NCBI GenBank assembly: GCA_964542645.1
Contig: CAZIUG010000015.1
Span: 620,001 to 684,000, forward strand
Source of the DNA: Moanibacter sp964542645
GTDB lineage: Bacteria; Verrucomicrobiota; Verrucomicrobiia; Opitutales; UBA2987
Length of the DNA: 64,000 bases
Direction: 5' to 3'
Position 1 is the stretch's first letter. Every line of letters begins with the position of its first letter. Shown piece by piece: positions 36,575 through 44,544 of the stretch. The position numbers and the translations under genes are program-made. The notes beneath the pieces were generated by a model. The model was not told the DNA's origin. It worked only from the letters and a program-made list of their open reading frames with translations, and ran no database searches.

Positions 36575-37371
36575 TTGCCAAAGCTATGAATCATCTATTC
36601 CTTATCGCAGGACCGTGCGCTATTGAAGACGAGCAAATGCCTCGCCTCATTGCGAAGAAAGTTAAAGATCTCGCCGATCAACTCGAGATACCGTTTGTTT
36701 TTAAAGCATCATACCGTAAAGCGAACCGTACCCGCCTAGATAGTTTCGTTGGTTTACCCAGAACCGTCGCATTGGAAATTCTCAGGTCTATAAAGGAAGA
36801 ATTCGACGTTCCGGTACTAACAGATGTCCATGAGAGTTGGGAATGTGATGAAGTCGCGGAGTACGTAGATTATCTGCAAATTCCAGCATTTCTGTGCCGC
36901 CAAACCGACCTGCTTCTAGCAGCGGCAAATACGGGGAAAGGAATCAATATTAAGAAAGGCCAGTTCCTCTCGCCTGAAGCAGTAGAATTTATTTTGGAGA
37001 AGATCCACTCCACCGGTAATTCGTGCATCTGGTTGACAGAACGAGGCTCGAGTTTCGGCTATGAATCTCTAATTGTCGACATGACGGGAATCCCTCGGAT
37101 GAAAAAATTTGGATTTCCAGTTATAGTTGACTGTACTCATTCTGTTCAGAAACCCAACCAGAGCTCAGGTGTAACAGGTGGTGATGCAACCCAAATTGAA
37201 ACGCTAGCACTTGCATCAGTGGCGGCTGGGGCTGACGGCCTATTCATCGAAGTTCATCCGTCACCGAATCATGCTAAAAGCGACGCTGCCAGTATGCTGT
37301 CGTTGGAAAAACTGGAACCCCTTATAGCAAAGGCAAAAAAAATTTTTGATTTAAGAAAGGAAGAGCAATAA
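36571..37371 (+). CDS. kdsA: KDO-8-phosphate synthase
   Basis: KdsA condenses phosphoenolpyruvate with arabinose-5-phosphate to KDO-8-phosphate. The motifs LIAGPCAIED near residue 11, KASYRKANRTRLDSF, TDVHESWECDEVAE, QTDLLLAAA, GTGKGINIKKGQFLSPE and PNQSSGVTGGDATQIETLALASVAAGADG are all present. The cysteine in AGPCAIE (Cys16 from the TTG start) marks the metal-dependent class; E. coli KdsA has Asn there. The TTG start overlaps the kdsD stop; an ATG at 36586 is an alternative. At 266 residues the length is typical. Confidence 0.96.
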   Translation: MIAKAMNHLFLIAGPCAIEDEQMPRLIAKKVKDLADQLEIPFVFKASYRKANRTRLDSFVGLPRTVALEILRSIKEEFDVPVLTDVHESWECDEVAEYVDYLQIPAFLCRQTDLLLAAANTGKGINIKKGQFLSPEAVEFILEKIHSTGNSCIWLTERGSSFGYESLIVDMTGIPRMKKFGFPVIVDCTHSVQKPNQSSGVTGGDATQIETLALASVAAGADGLFIEVHPSPNHAKSDAASMLSLEKLEPLIAKAKKIFDLRKEEQ

Positions 37372-37620
37372 CAGAAACTAAGACATTTTAGTAATATTTC
37401 CCTCGCTAAGATTGAGTCGCAGCGGGAAAAAATTCTATGCCATCGCATGGAAGACCGAACAGCCAAAGAGTCGGGGCTGTAAGAACATGACCGTATTCGG
37501 CAAACATTTCATCGATGGTTACCTTATACCTCCTTTACCTCAGTCAATCATTAAGCTACCTCCTACCACGACATGGAGAATCCTCAAATCAGTCATCTGC
37601 TTTCCAATACCCAAAGATCC

Positions 37621-38853
37621 ATGCGTGCACTCGTCCTAGATGGAATCGGCTTCACTCGCAGCAAAGTGATTGATATTCCAATCCCGCTCCCTGGTCCCAA
37701 TGAGCTTTTAGCCCGTGTGGATGCGGCCGGAATTTGTGCGTCACTGATTAAGATCATCGAGCAGGGCTCAAACCATCCTACCATCTATGGATGGGATTTA
37801 AGTCAATTTCCTCTTATCCTCGGCGACGAGGGTTCCATCACACTTATGGAAATCGGTGAAAACCTCATCGATTCCTACCAGTCAGGAGAGCGCTACACCA
37901 TCCAACCCGCGGTCTATCACGCGCCAATCCGACATCGAGAGCGGTATCGCAATCATGCACGAGGCGTTGATAAGATGGGAGTTGGCTATACATTACCCGG
38001 GTTTCTGGCCGAGTATATCATTGTGGGAGAGGAGGTCTTGGCGGCCAATTGTCTCCTCCCTCTCCCCGATGATTCCCTACCTTATGCCCACGTGGCCATG
38101 GCAGAACCGTTCTCCTGCGTCGTAGCCTCCCACGAACACCATCTTCACTTGGTTCAAGCAAAAGCTACCCATCCTCGCAAAGTGACAAAGGGCATCAAGA
38201 AAAACGGGGTCACCCTGATCATCGGGGCAGGCGCAATGGGCAGAATGCACATCGACCAAGCTTTATCAGCCCATCCCAAAGCAATAATTGTTAGCGATCT
38301 AATACAAAACCGACTGGACCGCGCCCAGTTACTTTTCCAACTCCGGGCTGAAAAACTCGGCATCGAGCTTCATCTTATTAATCCCAAAAAGTCCAACCTC
38401 AAGGATCTCGTTAACCAGGTATCTGACGTCCAGGGCGCTGACGACGTCATCGTCGCTGTTGGTGCGCCCGAAGCCGTGGAGAGCGCTCAACACTTGGTCG
38501 GACGCGACGGGGTCCTCAATATTTTCGGAGGGCTCAAAAGTGGAAATGAAACTATTCAGCTAGACGCCAATATCGTCCACTACAAAGAAACATCCGTCAC
38601 GGGATCCTCCGGCGGCAATATCTGGGACATCGTCCGTTCCCTTGAGCTCATAGCCTGCAAAGACATTGATCCCAGCGCTCATATCACTCGAATCGGCGAC
38701 CTATACCATGCCCCTACCCTTATCCAACAAATTAAAGCTTGTGAGCTCGACGGCAAAGCCGTCATTTATCCTCATCGCCGTAGCAAAGAAATCCTTTCAG
38801 TCGATCGTTGGAGTGCAGACGATGAGACCGCTTACCTCAGCGATTCAGAATAG
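37621..38853 (+). CDS. MDR-superfamily dehydrogenase, L-sorbose-1-phosphate reductase-like
   Basis: From the ATG at 37621 the protein has 410 residues; an ATG 48 bases upstream would add 16 residues without family similarity. It is a medium-chain dehydrogenase with the GroES half (DAAGICASLIKI, ILGDEGSITL) and the Rossmann half VTLIIGAGAMGRMHIDQAL near 215. The usual GHE zinc motif reads GDE, so the catalytic metal site is atypical. Similarity is closest, by pattern, to SorE-type sugar phosphate reductases. No sugar operon is adjacent. Confidence 0.75.
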   Translation: MRALVLDGIGFTRSKVIDIPIPLPGPNELLARVDAAGICASLIKIIEQGSNHPTIYGWDLSQFPLILGDEGSITLMEIGENLIDSYQSGERYTIQPAVYHAPIRHRERYRNHARGVDKMGVGYTLPGFLAEYIIVGEEVLAANCLLPLPDDSLPYAHVAMAEPFSCVVASHEHHLHLVQAKATHPRKVTKGIKKNGVTLIIGAGAMGRMHIDQALSAHPKAIIVSDLIQNRLDRAQLLFQLRAEKLGIELHLINPKKSNLKDLVNQVSDVQGADDVIVAVGAPEAVESAQHLVGRDGVLNIFGGLKSGNETIQLDANIVHYKETSVTGSSGGNIWDIVRSLELIACKDIDPSAHITRIGDLYHAPTLIQQIKACELDGKAVIYPHRRSKEILSVDRWSADDETAYLSDSE

Positions 38854-39285
38854 TCTTCACTGGAATCAGACAAGCAAAGATTTCCAGCAAATGCTATGGG
38901 CAAACTTAACTTCCGATAATGAAAAAACTCAATCTTATTACCTGAACTCCTAAGTTGATGAAAGGCACACTACTCGATGAACCGAAGTTACTCAAAGTAA
39001 GCGTAGATCAATTGCATGAACGGTCTAATCAAATTATTGTCCTTTCGGGCCTCGTTAATTCCCCTTCGTGGGATTCCGATTTTTACCACGCTCATCCCCT
39101 AAACACAAAGCAGGCAAATTACGACTGGAAGTTTACCCATTTGATAACGACCCTTCTTGACACGGTGGGTAACAGTAAACTATGATTTTTCGGTCGTCTC
39201 GCTTGGCGTCCAGTTACTAATTTGGCGGCAGGTAATTTAACATAATTACGCCTAACCCTTAGAAATTCGATCAAGGAAAATTCAG
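38854..39285 (+). other. Intergenic region upstream of the molybdo-hydroxylase gene
   Basis: About 430 bases. It contains a good promoter candidate for the downstream gene (listed separately). A 76-codon frame from 38955 has no conserved features and is not called. Confidence 0.4.
39157..39186 (+). promoter_or_regulatory. Promoter of the xanthine dehydrogenase-type gene
   Basis: TTGACA at 39157-39162 and TATGAT at 39181-39186 are 18 bases apart. The predicted start near 39193 leaves a 5' leader of about 90 bases before the ATG at 39286. Confidence 0.5.
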
Positions 39286-41589
39286 ATGGCAGACAGTTCA
39301 AAAAATGGAACCTACAAAGTAATAGGCACCCGACCCATCCGTCACGATGGAACAGAGAAGGTGATTGGGAAGGCGATCTATGGGGGCGACACCCGGCTAC
39401 CAGGCATGCTACACGGCCAGGTTCTCCGTAGCCCTCATGCCCATGCCCGTATCAAGTCCATTGACACTAGTGAGGCGGAAGCTCTCGCCGGAGTGCGCGC
39501 TGTGGTGACCTCGAAAGACTTACCATCCACAAACCCGGATGACATGGTCGATCTAGGAGAAGGGATGACAAAACTCAAATTTCTTCGTGATAATGTCTTG
39601 GCCAGCGACAAGGCCCTCTATCGGGGTCACGCCATCGTGGGAGTAGCAGCAATTAATCAGCAAACTGCGGATGAAGCGCTCTCGTTAATCAAGGTTGACT
39701 ATGAAATCCTACCCCCTGTAGTCGGTGTCCGAGATGCCATGAGGGAGGATGCTCCTCTTCTTCACGATGATTTAACGACAGAAGAATTGGGTGAAGACAC
39801 AGGGAAACACAGCAACATCGCAGCAATACTTTCCCACAAACTTGGAGACATCGAAAAAGGATTTGCTGAAGCTGATATCGTAGTAGAACGCGAATTCGAT
39901 ACCGCAACCGTACATCAGGGATACATAGAGCCCCACAATGGGACCGCAGTGTGGAACCCTGATGGGCAGATAACTGTATGGACTAGCACCCAAGGTGCCT
40001 TTGTGGTTCAAAAGCAAACGGCCGCAGTCCTCGATCAACCAATTTCAAAAATAAAGGTGGTTCCCCAGGAAATCGGAGGTGGATTTGGAGGCAAGATTCC
40101 ACTCTATCTGGAACCAGTTGCTGCGCTCCTCTCGCGAAAGACACAATGTCCAGTGAAATTACTCATGACTCGAGCCGGGTGCTTTGAGGGAACAGGCCCA
40201 ACCCCTGGAACATATATTCGCCTTAAGCTGGGTGCAAATAATTCCGGGAAACTGGTTGCGGCTGATGGTTTTCTGGCCTTTGAGGCAGGTGCCTATCCGG
40301 GATCACCAGTTTTCTGTGGCTTGATGTGTATCTTCTCTTGCTATGAAATACCTAATGCGGAAGTCGTTGGTTATGACGTGGTTGTAAATAAGCCAAAGAC
40401 GGCGCCCTATCGAGCTCCAGGTTCTACCCAAGTTGCATTCGCATTTGAGACGATGTTGAACGAAATTGCGGAAAAGTTGGAGATGGATCAATTCGATATC
40501 CGGCTCCTTAATGCGGCAAAAGAGGGTACCCGCCGCGTAGACGGCCTCGTTTATCCTCCAATCGGTTGCGAAGAAACTATTTCGGCAGGAAAAAACCACG
40601 ATCATTATAAGACTCCACTCAAGGGCCCCTACCGAGGCCGCGGAGTTGCAACTGGTTTCTGGTTTAACATTGGATTCAAATCCAGTGTCACAGCAAATGT
40701 GAATGAAGATGGAACAGTCAATCTGATGGAGGGTTCAACCGATATCGGAGGCTCACGAACTTCTATTGCGATGCAATTTGCAGAAGTTTTAAAAATCTCT
40801 GCGGAGGATATAATTCCACGCGTCGGGGATACGGGCGAAGTAGGTTACACCGACGTTACCGGAGGTAGTCGGACCACCTACGCTACCGGGTGGGCAGCTC
40901 ACGATGCAGCTCAAGATGTAAAAGCTCAAATGATAGAACGAGCCGCTAATCATTGGGAAACTCCAGCTGATAATGTGGAATTCGATGATGGTGTTTATCG
41001 CAATAAAAGCGACTCGTCCAAATCTCTCAACTTTAAAGAACTTGCTGCAATAATCAGTGAGTCCGATTCTCCCGTGATAGGACGAGCATCGGTCAACCTG
41101 GGATTTGGGGTTGGCGGCTCATTTGCCACCAATATCGTCGACGTAGAAGTTGATCCTGAAACGGGAAAGGTAAAAATTCTTCGATTTACGGTTATACAGG
41201 ACGCCGGGAAAGCAATCCATCCCAGCTATGTTGAAGGCCAGATGCAAGGCGGCAGTGTCCAAGGAATTGGTTGGGCACTGAATGAGGAATACTTCTACAA
41301 TAAGGAAGGTGTCATGGAGAATTCAACCTTCCTAGATTATCGCATCCCTACTGCTCTCGATCTCCCATTAATCGATACCCTGATTGTGGAAAAGCATAAC
41401 CCGGACCATCCCTTCGGGGTACGAGGAGTCGGTGAGTCGAGCATTGCTCCCCCACCGGCTGCCATCGCCAATGCGATCTATAATGCTATCGGCGTCCGAT
41501 TTCGTGAACTGCCAATTCGCCCTGACCGAATCGTGGCTGCCATCACTTTGAAGGAAGGATCGAAAAGCGAGGAAGCTGTAGCTGGCTAA
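39286..41589 (+). CDS. Xanthine dehydrogenase family molybdopterin-binding subunit (orphan)
   Basis: The 767-residue protein matches the large molybdo-subunit of the xanthine dehydrogenase/aldehyde oxidase family (CoxL, XdhA, QorL types). The aldehyde-oxidase hammerhead domain covers about 15-130. The molybdenum-binding half shows QEIGGGFGGK near 260, APYRAPGSTQ near 370, and the catalytic glutamate in GVRGVGESSI near 705. The enzyme would hydroxylate an aldehyde or N-heterocycle using water. The usual FAD subunit (CoxM) and 2Fe-2S subunit (CoxS) are not adjacent on either side, so they must be encoded elsewhere or this protein uses another electron acceptor. Substrate specificity cannot be assigned. 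Confidence 0.9.
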   Translation: MADSSKNGTYKVIGTRPIRHDGTEKVIGKAIYGGDTRLPGMLHGQVLRSPHAHARIKSIDTSEAEALAGVRAVVTSKDLPSTNPDDMVDLGEGMTKLKFLRDNVLASDKALYRGHAIVGVAAINQQTADEALSLIKVDYEILPPVVGVRDAMREDAPLLHDDLTTEELGEDTGKHSNIAAILSHKLGDIEKGFAEADIVVEREFDTATVHQGYIEPHNGTAVWNPDGQITVWTSTQGAFVVQKQTAAVLDQPISKIKVVPQEIGGGFGGKIPLYLEPVAALLSRKTQCPVKLLMTRAGCFEGTGPTPGTYIRLKLGANNSGKLVAADGFLAFEAGAYPGSPVFCGLMCIFSCYEIPNAEVVGYDVVVNKPKTAPYRAPGSTQVAFAFETMLNEIAEKLEMDQFDIRLLNAAKEGTRRVDGLVYPPIGCEETISAGKNHDHYKTPLKGPYRGRGVATGFWFNIGFKSSVTANVNEDGTVNLMEGSTDIGGSRTSIAMQFAEVLKISAEDIIPRVGDTGEVGYTDVTGGSRTTYATGWAAHDAAQDVKAQMIERAANHWETPADNVEFDDGVYRNKSDSSKSLNFKELAAIISESDSPVIGRASVNLGFGVGGSFATNIVDVEVDPETGKVKILRFTVIQDAGKAIHPSYVEGQMQGGSVQGIGWALNEEYFYNKEGVMENSTFLDYRIPTALDLPLIDTLIVEKHNPDHPFGVRGVGESSIAPPPAAIANAIYNAIGVRFRELPIRPDRIVAAITLKEGSKSEEAVAG

Positions 41590-42179
41590 GTTGATAACCT
41601 TCCCCTTCTAAATGTAGAACATCTTTGCCCCTCAGCTGAATACCTTAGTGAAGGTCAATGTTAGGGCGCCAAAGTTTGGAGTCTTGGGAAACCTTTGAGC
41701 CTTTAAAGTTTCAGCCCCTCTTGCGTTGCCTTCTCACGAAAGTCTGTTTAGGCAGAAGGCCTTCTGAAGGCCATATTCCGAACCTCCCAATGTTCATGTT
41801 CAGTTGAGATACACTGAACAAAGTTAGATATTCTGAATAGAATACTAAAACTACCTCGAACTTTGTCTGATTTATTAAATCTGATGCGTTTGGATTAGAC
41901 TGACAAACGCGTTTTAAAACTACACTCTGCTTGCTTACAGTGCGGATTGTAACGATCAAAGAATCACTTTGTTATCATTTCCATATCCCATTTTTATTCT
42001 ACATTCGCTCTCTTCCTTAACCGTTCTCGATGTCTCCATTTTTCTTTAATCGTTAGTTGCTGAAATGCTGCTTGAGCTTCTCCTGAATTTCTTTGCTTTC
42101 TTCCTCTCCAGCCGAATCTTAACACCTTCGTGTCGATGAATAATTGTTAGTATTTCTTAGATCGATACGAAGCTCGTTC
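41590..42179 (+). other. Long intergenic region with two palindromic elements
   Basis: About 590 bases. It holds the perfect 14-base palindrome CAGAAGGCCTTCTG at 41753-41766 and the inverted repeat TGTTCAGT/ACTGAACA at 41797-41804/41813-41820. Open frames on both strands show no family features. It may contain the molybdo-gene terminator and the pncC promoter, but no promoter pair is clear. Confidence 0.45.
41797..41820. repeat. 8-bp inverted repeat TGTTCAGT/ACTGAACA
   Basis: The arms are perfect and separated by 8 bases. The 10-base string ACACTGAACA at 41811-41820 is identical to one in the lexA promoter (7883-7892), so a shared regulator is conceivable. It could equally be a hairpin ending the molybdo-gene transcript. 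Confidence 0.35.
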
Positions 42180-42680
42180 ATGCCCTACCAGAAACTCTTC
42201 AAGACCATCGTGACAAAAATCTTAGAAACTCTTAGTCACATACTCAGAAAACGGCGTGAAACAATCGCCGTGGCTGAAACAACAACGGGAGGGCTAATTT
42301 GCTCAAAAATTGTCGCGATTCCAGGAAGTTCCCTATACTTCAGTCAGGGAATTGTGGCCTACAGCAAATACTCAAAAATTCGAACTTTAAATCTGGATCC
42401 AGCGTTTCTTGATCAATTCGGCGAAGTTAGTAGGGAAACGGCACAAGCACTAGCTATAGCGGTTCGAACAACGAGCAAAACCACCCACGGTTTAGCCGAA
42501 ACAGGAATAGCGGGTCCTCTTATTGGAAAATCATCTAAACCCCTTGGTACCACATATATCGCTCTAGCTAGTCCGAGTGGAACACATATAGCCAATTTTA
42601 GGCTATGCGGCAATCGGCGGCAAATTCAGGAAGGCATAGCCAAGAAGGCTTTGGAATTTGTTATCGAGTCTCTAACATAG
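42180..42680 (+). CDS. pncC: Nicotinamide-nucleotide amidohydrolase (CinA C-terminal domain)
   Basis: From the ATG at 42180 the protein has 166 residues and is the CinA C-terminal domain alone. PncC deamidates nicotinamide mononucleotide to nicotinate mononucleotide in NAD recycling. The motifs TIAVAETTTGGLI, PGSSLYFSQGIVAYS, VSRETAQALAIAVRT and GLAETGIAGP are present; the active-site serine motif is of the ETTTGG form rather than ESCTGG. It is linked in pathway, but not in location, to nadA-nadC-nadB near 60 kb. Its 3' end faces the epimerase operon. Confidence 0.85.
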   Translation: MPYQKLFKTIVTKILETLSHILRKRRETIAVAETTTGGLICSKIVAIPGSSLYFSQGIVAYSKYSKIRTLNLDPAFLDQFGEVSRETAQALAIAVRTTSKTTHGLAETGIAGPLIGKSSKPLGTTYIALASPSGTHIANFRLCGNRRQIQEGIAKKALEFVIESLT

Positions 42681-42858
42681 CATACTACCGGACTTTACTC
42701 TATCTGACGGTAAAACTCAATAACTCGACCCCCACACTTCCTTTTCAAGGGGATAGCCCCATGATCAAGGAATCCATAAGGATTCTCTCGATTGGGTAAT
42801 TCCATGTCTGATTTGAAAAATTACACTCTGTTTTTTCAAACAGACTACAGCAATCATC

Positions 42859-42881
42859 TCTTTCCGTATATCCCGGAAAGA
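42859..42881. terminator. Hairpin 1 of a tandem terminator between convergent genes
   Basis: TCTTTCCG and CGGAAAGA form an 8-bp stem with a 7-base loop, between the 3' ends of pncC and the SDR operon. Confidence 0.45.
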
Positions 42882-42883
42882 TT

Positions 42884-42919
42884 ACGATTTAAAAATTTGT
42901 TTACCTATTTTTAAATCGT
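42884..42919. terminator. Hairpin 2 of a tandem terminator, AT-rich 13-bp stem
   Basis: ACGATTTAAAAAT and ATTTTTAAATCGT are perfectly complementary over 13 bases around a 10-base loop. It lies three bases after hairpin 1. Runs of A and T in the arms allow it to act as an intrinsic terminator in both directions for the two converging operons. Confidence 0.6.
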
Positions 42920-42971
42920 CGAGAAATCCAGTCGTAATATTACCCAATCCGACACGGTTTTTTCCTTAGAG

Positions 42972-43733
42972 CTATTTTGACCCCAACCATTTCGTCCACA
43001 TCGTTTCAAGATGATAGCGAGGATTAAAACCCAAAATCTTACGGATTTTATCATTTCGGATCTTATCGTGTGGTAGATCGGTAGAAATGAAGAAGGTTTC
43101 ACATTTGGACGGTAGCTTATGGGAGTCGATCTCCAAAGCGCACCTAATGGCATCGCCCGCATCGGGCCAGGCCACAGACTGAGGGCAAAGATCGTCATGC
43201 AGTAATCGGGTACAGTTTTGTCCTCCCAGTAATTGATCAGGATGCACCATGTGGTAGTAAAGAAGAGTTAGTAATTCGATATCGTAATGCTCGCTGAAAA
43301 TCCGACATATCTCCTGCCCCAGTGCCTTTGATAAAGGATACAATCGGGTACCCGGGGCTGGAGGCATCTCAGGGTTCAAATGAAAATCCCAATCTTCATA
43401 CTGGGGACCAACCATTTGAAAATGAGGGCCCGTATTGATGACACGCCTGATGCCCCATTCACGAGCTGCAACCATCATGTTATAGTTGCCCCGGGTACTA
43501 ACATCGAAGGCCAGCTTCCGGTCGTGACGCAAAACAGAAAGGTTGATAATCGCATCCATTCCTTCGGCAGCAGCTATCACTCCCTCCAAATCGGAAACAT
43601 CAAGCTGAATAAACTCATGGGACCCAGAAGGCAATTTATTGATATCTGTAACCCTCAACTGATGGCGCCCCTCCAGGGCTTTGACAACCCAGGGGCCTAG
43701 CATACCATTGCCTCCTAGAATAAGAACCCTCAT
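42972..43733 (-). CDS. NAD-dependent epimerase/dehydratase (extended SDR), active partner
   Basis: The 253-residue extended SDR has an intact Rossmann motif ILGGNGMLG near residues 5-13 and catalytic YPLSKALGQE near 140. It would act on a nucleotide sugar or a small hydroxy compound with NAD. It is short for the family (about 310), lacking part of the C-terminal substrate domain. Its ATG overlaps the stop of the upstream SDR gene by four bases, so the two are translationally coupled and may form a heterodimer. Confidence 0.82.
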   Translation of the reverse strand: MRVLILGGNGMLGPWVVKALEGRHQLRVTDINKLPSGSHEFIQLDVSDLEGVIAAAEGMDAIINLSVLRHDRKLAFDVSTRGNYNMMVAAREWGIRRVINTGPHFQMVGPQYEDWDFHLNPEMPPAPGTRLYPLSKALGQEICRIFSEHYDIELLTLLYYHMVHPDQLLGGQNCTRLLHDDLCPQSVAWPDAGDAIRCALEIDSHKLPSKCETFFISTDLPHDKIRNDKIRKILGFNPRYHLETMWTKWLGSK

Positions 43734-44419
43734 TTATCGTCGTCTTCCGGAAACTTCAGTAGACTCTGGGCACATTTCATGAGAAACCGCTGGTTTGGCA
43801 TCGGAGATTGCACATGAACATCTTGCCAGGAAGCAATCTCAGCAGTTAACGCCCGGCTCACAACGAGACAGGCATCTTCCGAAGATAAAGCAGCAAGCTC
43901 TTCTAATCCAATCGCATCACGCCCACCATCAATTACCGGAAAACCCAATCGAATATTCGCAACCTTAATTAGCCGGTCCCTAGCAAACTCTTTACACACT
44001 ATTTCTCCAAGATGACAGGCGAGTAAAAGAGAATTCTCAGCTGGAGGCAGACTTCGCCACTGCTCAGTCACGGTAAGAATCTCATCGTAGTTGTCTAATA
44101 GCCTCAAGGTACTGATGTAAAGGCAGCGTTCAACCCCTGAAGCAACGGCTGCCTGAAGAAGGTTATAGGTCCTACGCGTGTGATAATCGATCAGCGATGT
44201 GGCGTCACCACACTGTCCTTCAAAGCCAATGTGAATGAGGGCGTCGATTCCATCTACCAATTCGTTGGTAGCTTTATCGTGATTGAGGTCCGAATAGGAT
44301 ATGTTCCCCTCTCCTTTATTTCCCGGCAAATCTGTCAAAAAAACGTCATGGGAGTCTCTGATACCCGCTGCAAGCAACTTGGCCGTCCTGGAAGCTGCCG
44401 ATGTGATAAGAATTTTAAT
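43730..44419 (-). CDS. Degenerate SDR-fold protein paired with the downstream epimerase
   Basis: The strand-loop-helix pattern ILITSAASRTAKLLAAGIRDSHDVFLTDLPG is that of an epimerase, but the TGAxGxxG glycines are replaced by Ser, Ser and Ala. The YxxxK position reads LLACHLGE, without the Tyr and Lys. It is therefore probably not an active dehydrogenase. The family-typical N-terminus begins at an ATT codon (44419); the first common start codon in frame is a TTG at 44377 that would cut into the cofactor strand. An in-frame stop lies a short distance upstream, so no longer start exists. Either an ATT start is used or the gene has begun to decay. The product from ATT is 229 residues. Confidence 0.65.
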   Translation of the reverse strand: MKILITSAASRTAKLLAAGIRDSHDVFLTDLPGNKGEGNISYSDLNHDKATNELVDGIDALIHIGFEGQCGDATSLIDYHTRRTYNLLQAAVASGVERCLYISTLRLLDNYDEILTVTEQWRSLPPAENSLLLACHLGEIVCKEFARDRLIKVANIRLGFPVIDGGRDAIGLEELAALSSEDACLVVSRALTAEIASWQDVHVQSPMPNQRFLMKCAQSLLKFPEDDDK

Positions 44420-44489
44420 GTTGCCGAAAATTGGAGGCCAGATATCACACCGGCCTTAGGGTTAAACTATGACGCTACCGAAAAGGAGT

Positions 44490-44516
44490 CTCATAACCAA
44501 CCTGAAGGTCTGTCAA
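44490..44516 (-). promoter_or_regulatory. Possible promoter of the SDR pair
   Basis: On the minus strand TTGACA (44516-44511) and TATGAG (44495-44490) are 15 bases apart. The predicted start is about 60 bases upstream of the degenerate SDR gene. The short spacer keeps this tentative. Confidence 0.3.
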
Positions 44517-44544
44517 GTCTCTGATTCAGATTACTATTAAACCT

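Noticed and set aside
38955..39185. 76-codon frame upstream of the molybdo-gene
   Set aside because: It spans the promoter candidate of that gene and lacks any conserved sequence.
41711..41959. 82-codon frame on the minus strand after the molybdo-gene
   Set aside because: It crosses the palindromic elements and has no protein features.
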